Notes: generated by a model from the sequence alone, not told the origin. A DNA stretch of 64,000 nucleotides from Fumia xinanensis (GCF_014384905.1 NZ_JACRSV010000001.1:496001-560000), one strand, 5' to 3'; positions 1-7,287 are shown, counted from the stretch's first letter. Program-made: numbers and translations.

Positions 1-1
1 C

Positions 2-49
2 CAATTGACAAGCGCGATTATTGCATTAGGAGGGACATTAGATGTTTAA
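2..49 (+). CDS. 3' end of an upstream prophage gene (partial)
   Basis: An open frame enters from the left edge and gives 15 codons ending in the residues LGGTLDV before TAA. The stop overlaps the start of the next gene, as is usual in packed phage late operons. Too little is visible to name the product. By position, just before the XkdX-like and holin genes, a tail or host-binding protein is likely. This is inference only. Confidence 0.35.
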   Translation, partial: QLTSAIIALGGTLDV

Positions 50-260
50 CCTGAAAGAATGGCTGAAAGAGGGAATCATCGGCGGCTACAAAAGCGGGGA
101 GTTTTCCCGGCCGGGAATCATCACCATGACAGCCAACTACATCGCCCGCGGAATGCTCACCGAAGCGGACGCGGCGGAGATCGACGCGGCGTGTCCGGTG
201 CTGGTGGCGCCGGAGGAACCCACAATTACTGATGAGCCTGTGGAGGATATTCCTGTATGA
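42..260 (+). CDS. XkdX-like small prophage protein
   Basis: A 72-residue protein with a good ribosome site (AGGAGG about 8 bases before ATG). The pattern WLKEGIIGGYKSG followed by GMLTEADAAEID resembles XkdX-type phage proteins, in which a short amphipathic start is followed by a 'G-x-I/L-T-x-x-x-x-x-x-I' segment. The C-terminus is acidic and proline-rich. XkdX-like genes usually sit between tail genes and the holin in Firmicutes prophages, as here. Its function is unknown. The family call rests on pattern and position. Confidence 0.55.
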   Translation: MFNLKEWLKEGIIGGYKSGEFSRPGIITMTANYIARGMLTEADAAEIDAACPVLVAPEEPTITDEPVEDIPV

Positions 261-589
261 TAGATTTTATCGCAAAATACTGGCTTGAGGCGCTGTTCGG
301 TTCAATTCTCGCAGGGCTTGGGACGGCTTTCAGCTTTCTCTCCAAGCGTGTGTCAAAGCGCATCGAAGAGCAGGAGGCAATCAAACTCGGGATGCAAGCC
401 CTCCTGCGCGACCGCATCATCAGCGCATACAACCACTACATGGACAAGGGCTGCTGCCCCATTTACGCCCGGGAGAATGTGAGGCGGCTCTATGAGCAGT
501 ACCACAATCTGGGCGGCAACGGGACAGTGACCGGGCTGATGGACAGCCTTATGGAGCTACCTACTGAGAAAAAGGAGGAAATAGAATGA
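257..589 (+). CDS. small prophage membrane protein, holin-associated
   Basis: A 110-residue protein whose ATG overlaps the stop of the gene before it. Residues 7-28 form one hydrophobic helix (WLEALFGSILAGLGTAFSFL), followed by a basic and amphipathic cytosolic part with YNHYMDKGCCPIYAREN. Proteins of this shape are common directly before the holin of Firmicutes prophages and are often annotated as holin-like or hypothetical. It could be an accessory holin or antiholin. The sequence does not decide between them. Confidence 0.6.
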   Translation: MIDFIAKYWLEALFGSILAGLGTAFSFLSKRVSKRIEEQEAIKLGMQALLRDRIISAYNHYMDKGCCPIYARENVRRLYEQYHNLGGNGTVTGLMDSLMELPTEKKEEIE

Positions 590-831
590 AAAACTTATCA
601 ATCAGCACTATTGCACGGACAGGCGTATTGATTTTTGCGCTGCTCAATCAAATCCTGACCATTTCAGGGCACAATCCGCTGCCCTGGTCGGACGAACAGG
701 CATATGAGGGATTTACCTTGCTGCTTACCGTGGGATCATCCCTCTGGGCATGGTGGAAGAATAACTCGTTTACTGCTGAAGCGATTGAGGCAGATAAAAT
801 TATGAAGGAACTGAAAGCAAAGAAGGAGTAG
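586..831 (+). CDS. phage holin, SPP1 / phi-LC3 type
   Basis: An 81-residue protein with two membrane helices (about residues 10-28 and 45-60) and the family-typical segments RTGVLIFALLNQIL and WAWWKNNSFTAEA. Holins of this type form membrane holes that time lysis and let endolysins reach the wall. The ATG overlaps the preceding stop and follows AGGAGG. The charged tail (IMKELKAKKE) fits a cytosolic C-terminus. It lies directly before two wall hydrolases, so this is the lysis cassette. Confidence 0.85.
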   Translation: MKNLSISTIARTGVLIFALLNQILTISGHNPLPWSDEQAYEGFTLLLTVGSSLWAWWKNNSFTAEAIEADKIMKELKAKKE

Positions 832-834
832 GCT

Positions 835-1452
835 ATGAAGCGGATTTTTGCAGACAACTACAAAGTAACGCAGGGATATAGCGCCTCTCACGGCGGCCTT
901 GATATTGTAGGACTGAGCAGCAAAAACATCATTAGCCCCGTTGCGGGTATCGTCAAGTCCTCCACTATGGTCCCAAAATCCAGCGGCAACATTACCTGGG
1001 AGTGGGGAAACTACGTCCGGGTAGACGACGCTTCCGGCAACCGATATTTCTTCTGCCACATGGATTCCAGGACCGTCAAGGTAGGAGACAAAGTCCAAGT
1101 CGGCACTAAATTGGGCGTTATGGGCAATACCGGGCACAGCTTCGGTGCTCATTGCCACTTTGAGGTGCGGACGCCGAACAACATCCGCACCAATCCCGCC
1201 GCTTTTTTAGGAATCCCAAACACCACGGCAATATACAAGTGGGTAGAGACTACCAAGGGCTGGACATACGGAGCCTTTAAAGGCGACTGGGAATTTATTG
1301 ATGGCTGCTGGTATTACTTTGATAGCGCCGGGATTGCCGAAAAAGGGCCTCGGCTCATTGACGGGAAAATATACTGCTTTGCTCCACAATCATATAACGG
1401 AGTAAAGGAGTGCCAATTGCTTGAGACTGATGAATACGGACATTTAAAGTAA
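835..1452 (+). CDS. prophage M23 endopeptidase with wall-binding tail
   Basis: A 205-residue zinc endopeptidase of the LytM/M23 family, expected to cut peptide cross-bridges of peptidoglycan. The metal ligands are visible as H19-x3-D23 (HGGLD) and H106-C-H108 (HCHFEVR). After about residue 130 come aromatic Gly-Trp/Tyr repeats of choline-binding type, ending in KECQLLETDEYGHLK, a tail shared with the next gene. There is no signal peptide, which fits release through the holin. The ATG 3 bases after the holin stop is preceded by AGGAG. Confidence 0.85.
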   Translation: MKRIFADNYKVTQGYSASHGGLDIVGLSSKNIISPVAGIVKSSTMVPKSSGNITWEWGNYVRVDDASGNRYFFCHMDSRTVKVGDKVQVGTKLGVMGNTGHSFGAHCHFEVRTPNNIRTNPAAFLGIPNTTAIYKWVETTKGWTYGAFKGDWEFIDGCWYYFDSAGIAEKGPRLIDGKIYCFAPQSYNGVKECQLLETDEYGHLK

Positions 1453-1462
1453 GGAGAATATT

Positions 1463-2716
1463 ATGAGCGAATATGAAAAAAGGGGCCTCGGCCTCATCCA
1501 AACGGAACTAGACCCCCGGGACTATGTGTTCGGGGCTACATACGGCGCGGAGACGCTGCCCGAGAGCTACCAGACCGACATTTCAGGCATCAAAGTCCAC
1601 GACCAGGGGGAATATCAAAACTGCGGGACACACGCCCTTTCCGCCCACGTGGAAATCGGCCTCAAAAAGGCCGGAAAGTACCAGAAGGTGAGCTTTCCCT
1701 GGTACTACGGCAACCGCCGCTACTCGGAGAATAAGGGCGAAGGAACAGAGGCCCGCGGCCTTTTAAAAGCTGCACAAAAGGATGGGGGATTGTATCTTAC
1801 TGACTACCCCTACGAGGAGGAAGTCCCAAAAGCCATCGAAACTTTCGAGAAATATTTCGAGAGCTTCAAAACAAAGGCCCAGAACATCCGCATCAAGAAC
1901 TACTATCAGTGCAATACGGTGGACGAGGTGAAGCGGGCTGTCTATTACTACGGAAGCGTCCTCGTAGGCACCATTGTATTCAAAAGCTTCTATGAAATCA
2001 CGGCCCAGAACCCGATCATGCCCGAACCCCGCATCGACGGCGGCAGTCTGGAGCCCATGGCGGGCGGCCATATGATGCTCATCGTGGGCTGGAACAAGCA
2101 GGGCTTTACCGTCCTCAATTCCTGGGGCGAGGGCTTCGGCAAAAAGGGACTCTTCACCATGCCTTATTCTATCGTTGATTGGAGCGCCCGTCAGGGCTTC
2201 CCATTGCCGCTGTTTGAAGCCTGGGCGGTGGACGGCGTTTACCTCGACGGCAAGCTGCTGGAAACAGGCGCAAACCCCGTCACACCGCCGACTCCGTCGG
2301 GAAACGACGGCTGGTACAAACAAAACGGCAAGTGGCGCTACCGGGAAAACGGGAAAGACGTCGTGGGCTGGAAAAAGGTCAATGGGGTTTGGTACTATCT
2401 GCAATCGGATGGGTACATGAAAACAGGCTGGCTGAAAGACAAGGGTAAATGGTACTTCCTCAAAGCAAACGGCGCTATGGCCACCGGCTGGATTAAGGAC
2501 AAAGGCGAGTGGTACTACTTGGATTCCACTGGCGCTATGCTGGAAGATTGGAAAGAGATAGGCGGCAGATGGTATTATTTTGAGCCGAAGGTAGGTAAGG
2601 CCGCCAGAGGCTTTCGCACCATTGCAGGGAAGGATTACTATTTCTTTGAGGAATCGTTCGGCGATTTGAAAGAATGCCAGATGCTGCAGACAGATTCGAG
2701 CGGCGCAATTATATAG
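1463..2716 (+). CDS. prophage papain-like (C1) cysteine peptidase with choline-binding repeats
   Basis: A 417-residue protein in two parts. Residues 1-265 are a papain-fold peptidase with oxyanion Gln48, catalytic Cys54 (QNCGTHA), His203 (GGHMMLIVGW) and Asn219 (VLNSWG). Residues about 280-400 are four wall-binding repeats of the type GWLKDKGKWYFLKANGAMA. The tail KECQMLQTDSSGAI matches that of the M23 gene upstream. There is no signal peptide. A papain-like enzyme in an endolysin position is less usual than an amidase or lysozyme. It could cut the wall peptide or a surface protein; the substrate cannot be read from sequence. Confidence 0.8.
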   Translation: MSEYEKRGLGLIQTELDPRDYVFGATYGAETLPESYQTDISGIKVHDQGEYQNCGTHALSAHVEIGLKKAGKYQKVSFPWYYGNRRYSENKGEGTEARGLLKAAQKDGGLYLTDYPYEEEVPKAIETFEKYFESFKTKAQNIRIKNYYQCNTVDEVKRAVYYYGSVLVGTIVFKSFYEITAQNPIMPEPRIDGGSLEPMAGGHMMLIVGWNKQGFTVLNSWGEGFGKKGLFTMPYSIVDWSARQGFPLPLFEAWAVDGVYLDGKLLETGANPVTPPTPSGNDGWYKQNGKWRYRENGKDVVGWKKVNGVWYYLQSDGYMKTGWLKDKGKWYFLKANGAMATGWIKDKGEWYYLDSTGAMLEDWKEIGGRWYYFEPKVGKAARGFRTIAGKDYYFFEESFGDLKECQMLQTDSSGAII

Positions 2717-2726
2717 GCGTAAAGAA

Positions 2727-2768
2727 AGCCCGGGGAGAGCAGTTGTTGTGCTCTTCCGGGCTGTTTTT
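2727..2768 (+). terminator. rho-independent terminator of the lysis operon
   Basis: The arms AGCCCGGGGAGAGCA and TGCTCTTCCGGGCT pair around a short loop and are followed by GTTTTTG. It closes the prophage lysis cassette. Confidence 0.9.
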
Positions 2769-2793
2769 GATTTTAAAAAGAAATATTTGCATA

Positions 2794-2839
2794 ATTAAGA
2801 ATCAAAATACTTGACATTTGATTCTTAATGTGGTAATCT
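2794..2839 (+). promoter_or_regulatory. fic promoter with perfect 13-bp inverted repeat
   Basis: TTGACA (2811-2816), a 17-base spacer and TAATCT (2834-2839) form a good sigma-A promoter. ATTAAGAATCAAA (2794-2806) and its exact reverse complement TTTGATTCTTAAT (2817-2829) lie on either side of the -35 box, 10 bases apart. A dimeric repressor bound here would cover the -35. The Fic protein itself has a C-terminal winged-helix-like region and could bind it; this is inference. Confidence 0.75.
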
Positions 2840-2863
2840 GGAAAAAGAAGGGAGGAATTTTAT

Positions 2864-3967
2864 ATGAAAATGGATGCTTCCGTTCCATTCGTTGCCGCTA
2901 CATTACCCTTAAATAAGGGGTGCTTAAATTACGATATTTTTATCGACGACCTTATTGATGCTAGTTCTAAGCTAGAAGTTTACAGGGAAAAAATTAGAGA
3001 TAGCAAACTTGACAGTTCGTGGTTTATGCCAACTTTACAGCAAAAAGAAGCTTTGGCGTCTTCTATGATGGAAGGCACACAGGCTACTTTGGACGGGGTT
3101 TTAATTAACCAAGTCACACCTAATGAAAAGGATAAAAATTTGATTGAAGTAGCAAATTACTTCGAAGCCACAGAAATGGGGTATCGTTACCTCAGCAGAA
3201 ATCAGTTTACTTTAGATTTTATTAAAGAAATACATAAAACATTGATGAAAGGAAATGTAAGAAAAACTATAGGAGAAATTGGAGAATTTCGAACAAAGCA
3301 AAACTATATTGGGAAAATGGACGAAGATCACGCCATAACATTTACTCCACCTATCTTTGGCGAGGTGCCTCAGCTTATGGAAAATCTTTTAGATTATATT
3401 GTAGATCCCAAAGATTCTTTGAGACCATTGGTACGAGCTGCTATTATTCATGCACAATTTTTAACTATTCACCCGTTTATGGACGGAAACGGTCGTGTCG
3501 GAAGAATTCTGATTCCCCTATATTTATATTGTTGTCAGCAAATTGACCTGCCTTGCTTTTTTATTAGTGAAGCACTTGAAAAAGATAAGTTTAGATATTA
3601 CAAGCTTTTAAATGACATTCGCACAGACGGTCGTTGGAGCGAATGGATACAATTTTTCTTAAAAAATGTTACGTCACAATGCGACAAGTACATAAAAATG
3701 ATTACTAGAATAAATCAACTTTACGATCAAGACCTGTCCCGAGCTTGCGAAGTTATACATAGTGGCAATATCGTGGACATTATAAATTTGCTATATAAAT
3801 ATCCCGTTGTATCCTCATCAATTATATCCAAATGCACGGATCTTCCTTCTGCTACAATTAATAGATATTTAAATTCCTTAGTGGAATGCGGTATCCTTTA
3901 CACAGATGGGAAACCAAGAAAACGAACTTATTTCTATTACGACTTGATTAGTATAATTCGAGATTGA
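2864..3967 (+). CDS. Fic-family protein with N-terminal inhibitory motif and C-terminal winged helix
   Basis: A 367-residue Fic protein. The active-site loop HPFMDGNGRVGR (His203) matches the HPFxxGNGRxGR consensus, so AMP transfer to a target hydroxyl is expected. An inhibitory helix motif SSMMEG (Ser66-x3-Glu70-Gly71) precedes the Fic fold, as in self-inhibited class II enzymes. Residues about 290-367 look like a winged helix (SSIISKCTDLPSATINRYLNSL), an arrangement seen in stand-alone Fic regulators. The gene is far richer in A+T than its neighbours and lies between prophage lysis genes and a tRNA, so it is probably phage-borne cargo. Its target is unknown; no antitoxin gene is adjacent. 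Confidence 0.9.
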   Translation: MKMDASVPFVAATLPLNKGCLNYDIFIDDLIDASSKLEVYREKIRDSKLDSSWFMPTLQQKEALASSMMEGTQATLDGVLINQVTPNEKDKNLIEVANYFEATEMGYRYLSRNQFTLDFIKEIHKTLMKGNVRKTIGEIGEFRTKQNYIGKMDEDHAITFTPPIFGEVPQLMENLLDYIVDPKDSLRPLVRAAIIHAQFLTIHPFMDGNGRVGRILIPLYLYCCQQIDLPCFFISEALEKDKFRYYKLLNDIRTDGRWSEWIQFFLKNVTSQCDKYIKMITRINQLYDQDLSRACEVIHSGNIVDIINLLYKYPVVSSSIISKCTDLPSATINRYLNSLVECGILYTDGKPRKRTYFYYDLISIIRD

Positions 3968-3990
3968 GGATTTTAATAAAGAAAAAAGAG

Positions 3991-4019
3991 CCGAACTTCT
4001 CGCAAAAGTTCGACCTTTT
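3991..4019 (+). terminator. weak terminator after the Fic gene
   Basis: GAACTT (3993-3998) pairs with AAGTTC (4006-4011) with a short T-rich stretch after it. The stem is short, so strength is uncertain. Confidence 0.45.
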
Positions 4020-4134
4020 CTACACTAGCAAATCGGCAATTTTCATTTGTTAGCGGTGTGTATGTACATATTTATCATACCATGAATGCTGCCGAAATGC
4101 AAGTGATAATCTCAAAAAAGAAGGAGGTTTTTAT

Positions 4135-4248
4135 ATGTGGGTTTATACTCCATATATCACTGTAAAAGGCAGACGTATTTACGCCAGTTCATATGGACTG
4201 AAAGTATTTCGTTTTTGGGTAGATAAAGACAATCAACACAAAAAATAG
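4135..4248 (+). CDS. 37-residue conserved-looking small protein
   Basis: An ATG preceded at the right distance by AAGAAGGAGG opens a 37-codon frame beginning MWVYTPYITVKGRRIYA and ending in FRFWVDKDNQHKK. The strong ribosome site, the aromatic and basic composition, and the stop followed 50 bases later by a strong terminator all argue that it is translated. Short proteins of the type 'W-x-Y-T-P-Y-I-T-x-x-G-x-R-I-Y' are familiar to me from other Firmicutes, but no function is known to me. It lies in the AT-rich stretch between the Fic gene and tRNA-Gly and may be part of the mobile element. Confidence 0.6.
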   Translation: MWVYTPYITVKGRRIYASSYGLKVFRFWVDKDNQHKK

Positions 4249-4296
4249 ACAATGATTTAGGTATTGGGCTAACAGAATACTTAGATTAACAATATA

Positions 4297-4328
4297 CCCC
4301 GGAGTCTCACCACTCCGGGGATTTTTTT
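4297..4328 (+). terminator. strong rho-independent terminator
   Basis: CCCCGGAGT and ACTCCGGGG form a perfect 9-bp stem around a 6-base loop, followed by ATTTTTTT. Confidence 0.92.
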
Positions 4329-4375
4329 CCCCACATTTCGACAATATTTCCAAATTTTATATGTTAAACTATTAA

Positions 4376-4489
4376 TATGATAAACTGCTAGGAGACAAAT
4401 CATTAGCCGTGAGAATGTGCGCACATTCTTGCGGCTTTTGGTTTTTTGCGGAGGATATGAAGAGAGCCGGGGCGGGTGCCTCGGTTTTT
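4376..4489 (+). repeat. double-hairpin element, copy 1 (candidate small RNA)
   Basis: A possible -10 (TATGAT, 4376-4381) is followed by two hairpins. The first has AGAATGTGCGCACATTCT as a perfect palindrome inside a GCCG/CGGC clamp (about 4405-4434), followed by a T-rich run. The second is CCGGGGC-GGGT-GCCTCGG followed by TTTTTT (about 4468-4491). A second copy, about 85 percent identical by eye, lies at 17745-17838, with a compensating base-pair change in the first stem. Both copies point towards a tRNA gene on the opposite strand. The frames across it are not protein-like. It could be a small RNA, a tandem terminator or a mobile-element scar. Confidence 0.5.
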
Positions 4490-4551
4490 TATTATTTGAG
4501 GATGATTTAAAATTAAAGTGTGTTACAAAGTGTGTTATTCGAAAAAAGAAA

Positions 4552-4582
4552 ATCCCCGCAAGCGCTTTGCTTACGGGGATAA
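4552..4582 (-). terminator. terminator of tRNA-Gly
   Basis: On the minus strand ATCCCCGTAAGC pairs with GCTTGCGGGGAT and is followed by TTTTCTTTTTT, ending the tRNA-Gly transcript. Confidence 0.85.
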
Positions 4583-4585
4583 TAA

Positions 4586-4659
4586 TGGAGCGGATGACGG
4601 GAATCGAACCCGCGTATTCAGCTTGGGAAGCTGATGTTCTGCCATTGAACTACATCCGC
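4586..4659 (-). tRNA. tRNA-Gly (anticodon CCC)
   Basis: The minus strand reads a complete 74-base tRNA: 7-bp acceptor GCGGATG/CATCCGC, anticodon stem TCAGC/GCTGA around the loop TTCCCAA (anticodon CCC), T-arm with GGGTTCGATTCCC, discriminator T and an encoded CCA. The 3' end faces the prophage-like region to the left. This is the usual geometry for phage integration into a tRNA gene, although the other att copy is not in view. Confidence 0.95.
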
Positions 4660-4823
4660 AACTGCAGATTATTATACAACATCTATTCCTTTTTGTAAAG
4701 CTTTTTTTGCCAAAAGCTCCTGCCTTTTCCAAAAAAGCTTGCCGGAAAGGAAAGAAAGGTGTATACTAAATCCGTGAATAAACACAGCTAATTTGTCCCA
4801 AAATGGAGAAAGGGGAGGGTACT

Positions 4824-5630
4824 GTGCGCCTTACGGTGCTTGTGGACAATAATACGTATATCAACCAGTATTTGCTGGGGGAACCTGCCCTTTCTTACTA
4901 TATAGAGGATGAAGAAGAAAAAATACTTCTGGATGCCGGATATTCAGACATTTTTTTATCCAACGCAGAGAAGCTTCAAATCGATGTGTCCGCCATCGGC
5001 ACCATTGTTCTTTCCCACGGGCACAGCGACCATACAGGCGGACTGCCGTTTCTCTTCAAGCAGTCGGGACTGGATGAGGTAAAATTAGTGGCTCATCCCG
5101 ATATGTTTGGAGCAAAACAGGCCCATCACGACCAAATCGGCTGCCCGATGACAAGAAAAGAATTGGACAGGAAATTTGACCTTATTCTTTCCAAACAGCC
5201 TGTCATACTCAGCGAGCATCTGCTTTTCCTGGGGGAAATTCCCCGTTACTTCGATTTTGAGCCCCGTTACGCTATCGGAATGGCCGAGAAAAACGGTGTC
5301 TGGCAGGAGGATCTGTTGTTAGATGACAGCGCGGTTGCCGCTATTCTGGAAGAAGGCCTTTTTATCATTACCAGCTGTTCCCACAGCGGCATTTGCAGTA
5401 TTATTGAGCACGCAAAAAAAGTAACAGGAATCAATAAAATTGCTGGTGTGATCGGCGGATTCCACCTATTCGAGGAATCGGAGAGGTTGGTGAAAACGAT
5501 TCAGTACTTTAAAGAAAACCGTATCCAAAGGCTCTATCCGTGTCACTGTACGTCTTTTGCCGTCAAGGCGGTTATTCATAAAGAAATCCCCATCCAGGAA
5601 GTTGGAGTGGGACTTACAATAGAATTATAG
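4824..5630 (+). CDS. MBL-fold metallo-hydrolase (COG1237-like)
   Basis: A 268-residue metallo-beta-lactamase-fold enzyme. The metal site is seen as H65-G-H67-S-D69-H70 (SHGHSDHTGG), with later ligands likely in TSCSHSGICSI and GGFHLF. The opening VRLTVLVDNNTYI and the SxYIE segment match the family near 'dihydropterin aminobenzene phosphate synthase-like' hydrolases, whose true substrate is usually unknown. I start at GTG 4824 because AGGGGAGGG lies 6 bases before it, while the ATG 21 bases earlier has no ribosome site and extends beyond the family start. It is monocistronic. Confidence 0.85.
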   Translation: MRLTVLVDNNTYINQYLLGEPALSYYIEDEEEKILLDAGYSDIFLSNAEKLQIDVSAIGTIVLSHGHSDHTGGLPFLFKQSGLDEVKLVAHPDMFGAKQAHHDQIGCPMTRKELDRKFDLILSKQPVILSEHLLFLGEIPRYFDFEPRYAIGMAEKNGVWQEDLLLDDSAVAAILEEGLFIITSCSHSGICSIIEHAKKVTGINKIAGVIGGFHLFEESERLVKTIQYFKENRIQRLYPCHCTSFAVKAVIHKEIPIQEVGVGLTIEL

Positions 5631-5703
5631 TTTGAATATAACATTGAAGCGAGTAGTATTTTGCGGCGGTAAAGCCGTAAAGATCTAGAAAGGAATGATT
5701 TAT

Positions 5704-6153
5704 ATGTCGAAAATCGATTTAGTCCGAAAAGAAATGATGGAAGCTTTAAAAAATAAAGATACTGTACGAAAAGAGGCTCTTTCCCTTCTGCTCTCTTCCC
5801 TCAAGGCGGTCGCCAAAGATAAAAATGCCGATTTGTCTGAAGAAGAGGAAAACGCCATCGTTTTGAAGGAAATCAAACAGACGAAAGAAACCATGGACAG
5901 CGCACCGGAGAGCCGCACTGATATCATTGACGAGTGCAAGGCCCGTTTGGCGGTGCTTTCTGAGTTTGCTCCCAAATCTATGGACGAACAGGAGATCAAA
6001 GCTGTCATCGAAAAAGTTTTGCATGATTTAGGCTTTCAAACACCTACTGTCAAGGAAAAGGGAATTATTATGAAAAATCTGATGCCTCTGGTCAAAGGGA
6101 AAGCGGACACAGGACTTGTCAACCAGATATTAGGCGAATACCTGAAAGCTTAA
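5704..6153 (+). CDS. yqeY: GatB/YqeY domain protein
   Basis: A 149-residue, mostly helical protein of the YqeY family, which resembles the tRNA-binding tail of the amidotransferase subunit GatB. It begins with KIDLVRKEMMEALKNKDTVRKEALSLL and has the family's C-terminal KGKADTGLVNQILGEYL. Its precise role is unknown; tRNA binding is presumed. The second ATG (5704) is chosen because AAAGGA lies 9 bases before it. Length is normal for the family. Confidence 0.88.
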   Translation: MSKIDLVRKEMMEALKNKDTVRKEALSLLLSSLKAVAKDKNADLSEEEENAIVLKEIKQTKETMDSAPESRTDIIDECKARLAVLSEFAPKSMDEQEIKAVIEKVLHDLGFQTPTVKEKGIIMKNLMPLVKGKADTGLVNQILGEYLKA

Positions 6154-6161
6154 TATAAAAC

Positions 6162-6221
6162 AAAAAAGCCGCCTTCCTCGGAAATCCCATATGGCATTTC
6201 CCAAAGAACACGGCTTTTTCG
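6162..6221 (+). terminator. terminator after yqeY
   Basis: The outer arms AAAAAAGCCG and CGGCTTTTT enclose an inner hairpin GGAAAT/ATTTCC, giving a long stem with a T-run on each strand. The 220 bases that follow, up to the next gene, show nothing I can assign. Confidence 0.8.
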
Positions 6222-6442
6222 GGTTCAGTTCAATTTTGGAGGATGAAACTGTACACCAAGGAGAAAAGAGGGATAACGGCCGCTTTTCTGCAAAAGGCCT
6301 CCGCTGGCTCCACAGTTGCAGACGGACGTTTTTAATAGTCTCTGTTCGCCTCGAAAATAGTGTCTGCTGAACCAGTGCAGTTATACACCGGAAATTTTTA
6401 CTTCTAAATTCAATAGAAACTTAATAGAAAGGAGGGCGGCAA

Positions 6443-7249
6443 GTGGAACAAAAAATCAAATACGTCCTCACTGACGGAAAAAAATATGTCACCTTAAACA
6501 ATACCAACCGCCCGAAAATGACTGAAAATGAAACCGATGCGTTTCTTTTTAAAAAAACCGCCGCGAAAAACTTTTTGACTTCGATTCCCAAATCTCTTTC
6601 CGGCGTGGAATGGCAGATTCAGCCAGTGGACGAAAGTAAATTCCCTCAGTCTGCCCCTGCCGAGTTGGAGGAAGTCATCGAGCGCGAAGCTGAAGAGTCC
6701 GTACCAGTGGAGGAATCCGCTGATAAACTGGAAAATTCTGCTGAAGAGTCAAAGCAGGAAGCGGTGCCTAAAAAATCCAGGCGGCGTTCCAGAGGCAAAA
6801 AAGAACCGGAAGAAGCAGTTCAGCAGCGGGAAATGATTACGCTGGAATTACAGCCGGAAGAGCCTGGCACAGCCGTGAGCACCGCCGAAGAATCGCTGGA
6901 AGCTTGGGTGCAGGGAATACAGGAGAAGCTTTTGTTTTTACGAAAACGTTTAAAAGACCTGAGGAACGAATATAATCACACCATGCTGGAGCTCACCGAT
7001 ATTTACCACAAGGTAGAGCTGAGCCGTTTCAATGTTGTAGAGGGCTATAAGCTCTGTAAACAGCTTCAAGACTGCTTGCAGCGGCGGCGCAACATCAAAA
7101 ACGAGCAGGAACAGATTGATAAAATTCTGTCCTGCAGCTTTTCAGAATGCGCCAATGGCAAGTTGGAACGGCATTTTGAGTTGATGAGAAACCGGCAGTA
7201 CAAGCCCCGGGTTTTGCCGGAGCTGTTCGAAGAGATCCCAGAAGAGTAA
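6443..7249 (+). CDS. hypothetical coiled-coil protein
   Basis: A 268-residue protein that I do not recognise. GTG start after AAAGGAGG. Residues 1-55 form a folded-looking N-terminal part (YVLTDGKKYVTLNNTNRPK...). Residues 70-145 are low-complexity, first acidic (EEVIEREAEESVPVEESADKLE) and then with a basic patch KKSRRRSRGKK. Residues 155-235 are predicted coiled coil, rich in Leu, Glu and Arg, with two Cys near the end. No signal peptide or membrane segment is present. The N-terminal GKKY(V)TL pattern with a following helix is reminiscent of small phage or plasmid accessory proteins. It has its own terminator. Confidence 0.6.
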   Translation: MEQKIKYVLTDGKKYVTLNNTNRPKMTENETDAFLFKKTAAKNFLTSIPKSLSGVEWQIQPVDESKFPQSAPAELEEVIEREAEESVPVEESADKLENSAEESKQEAVPKKSRRRSRGKKEPEEAVQQREMITLELQPEEPGTAVSTAEESLEAWVQGIQEKLLFLRKRLKDLRNEYNHTMLELTDIYHKVELSRFNVVEGYKLCKQLQDCLQRRRNIKNEQEQIDKILSCSFSECANGKLERHFELMRNRQYKPRVLPELFEEIPEE

Positions 7250-7252
7250 TTC

Positions 7253-7287
7253 AAAAACCTGCCTGTTACAGGCAGGTTTTTTATTTT
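7253..7287 (+). terminator. terminator after the coiled-coil gene
   Basis: AAAAACCTGCCTG and CAGGCAGGTTTTTT pair almost without a loop, followed by ATTTT. Confidence 0.92.

Noticed and set aside
736..1158. 140-residue minus-strand frame opposite the M23 gene
   Set aside because: No ribosome site or family features; the plus-strand frame has the M23 metal motifs.
1763..2404. 213-residue minus-strand frame opposite the C1 peptidase
   Set aside because: Shadow of a real gene with intact catalytic residues; no independent support.
4417..4698. 93-residue frame on the plus strand through tRNA-Gly
   Set aside because: It reads the antisense of tRNA-Gly (MTGIEPAYSAWEADVLPLNYIR is a well-known artefact) and the double-hairpin element.
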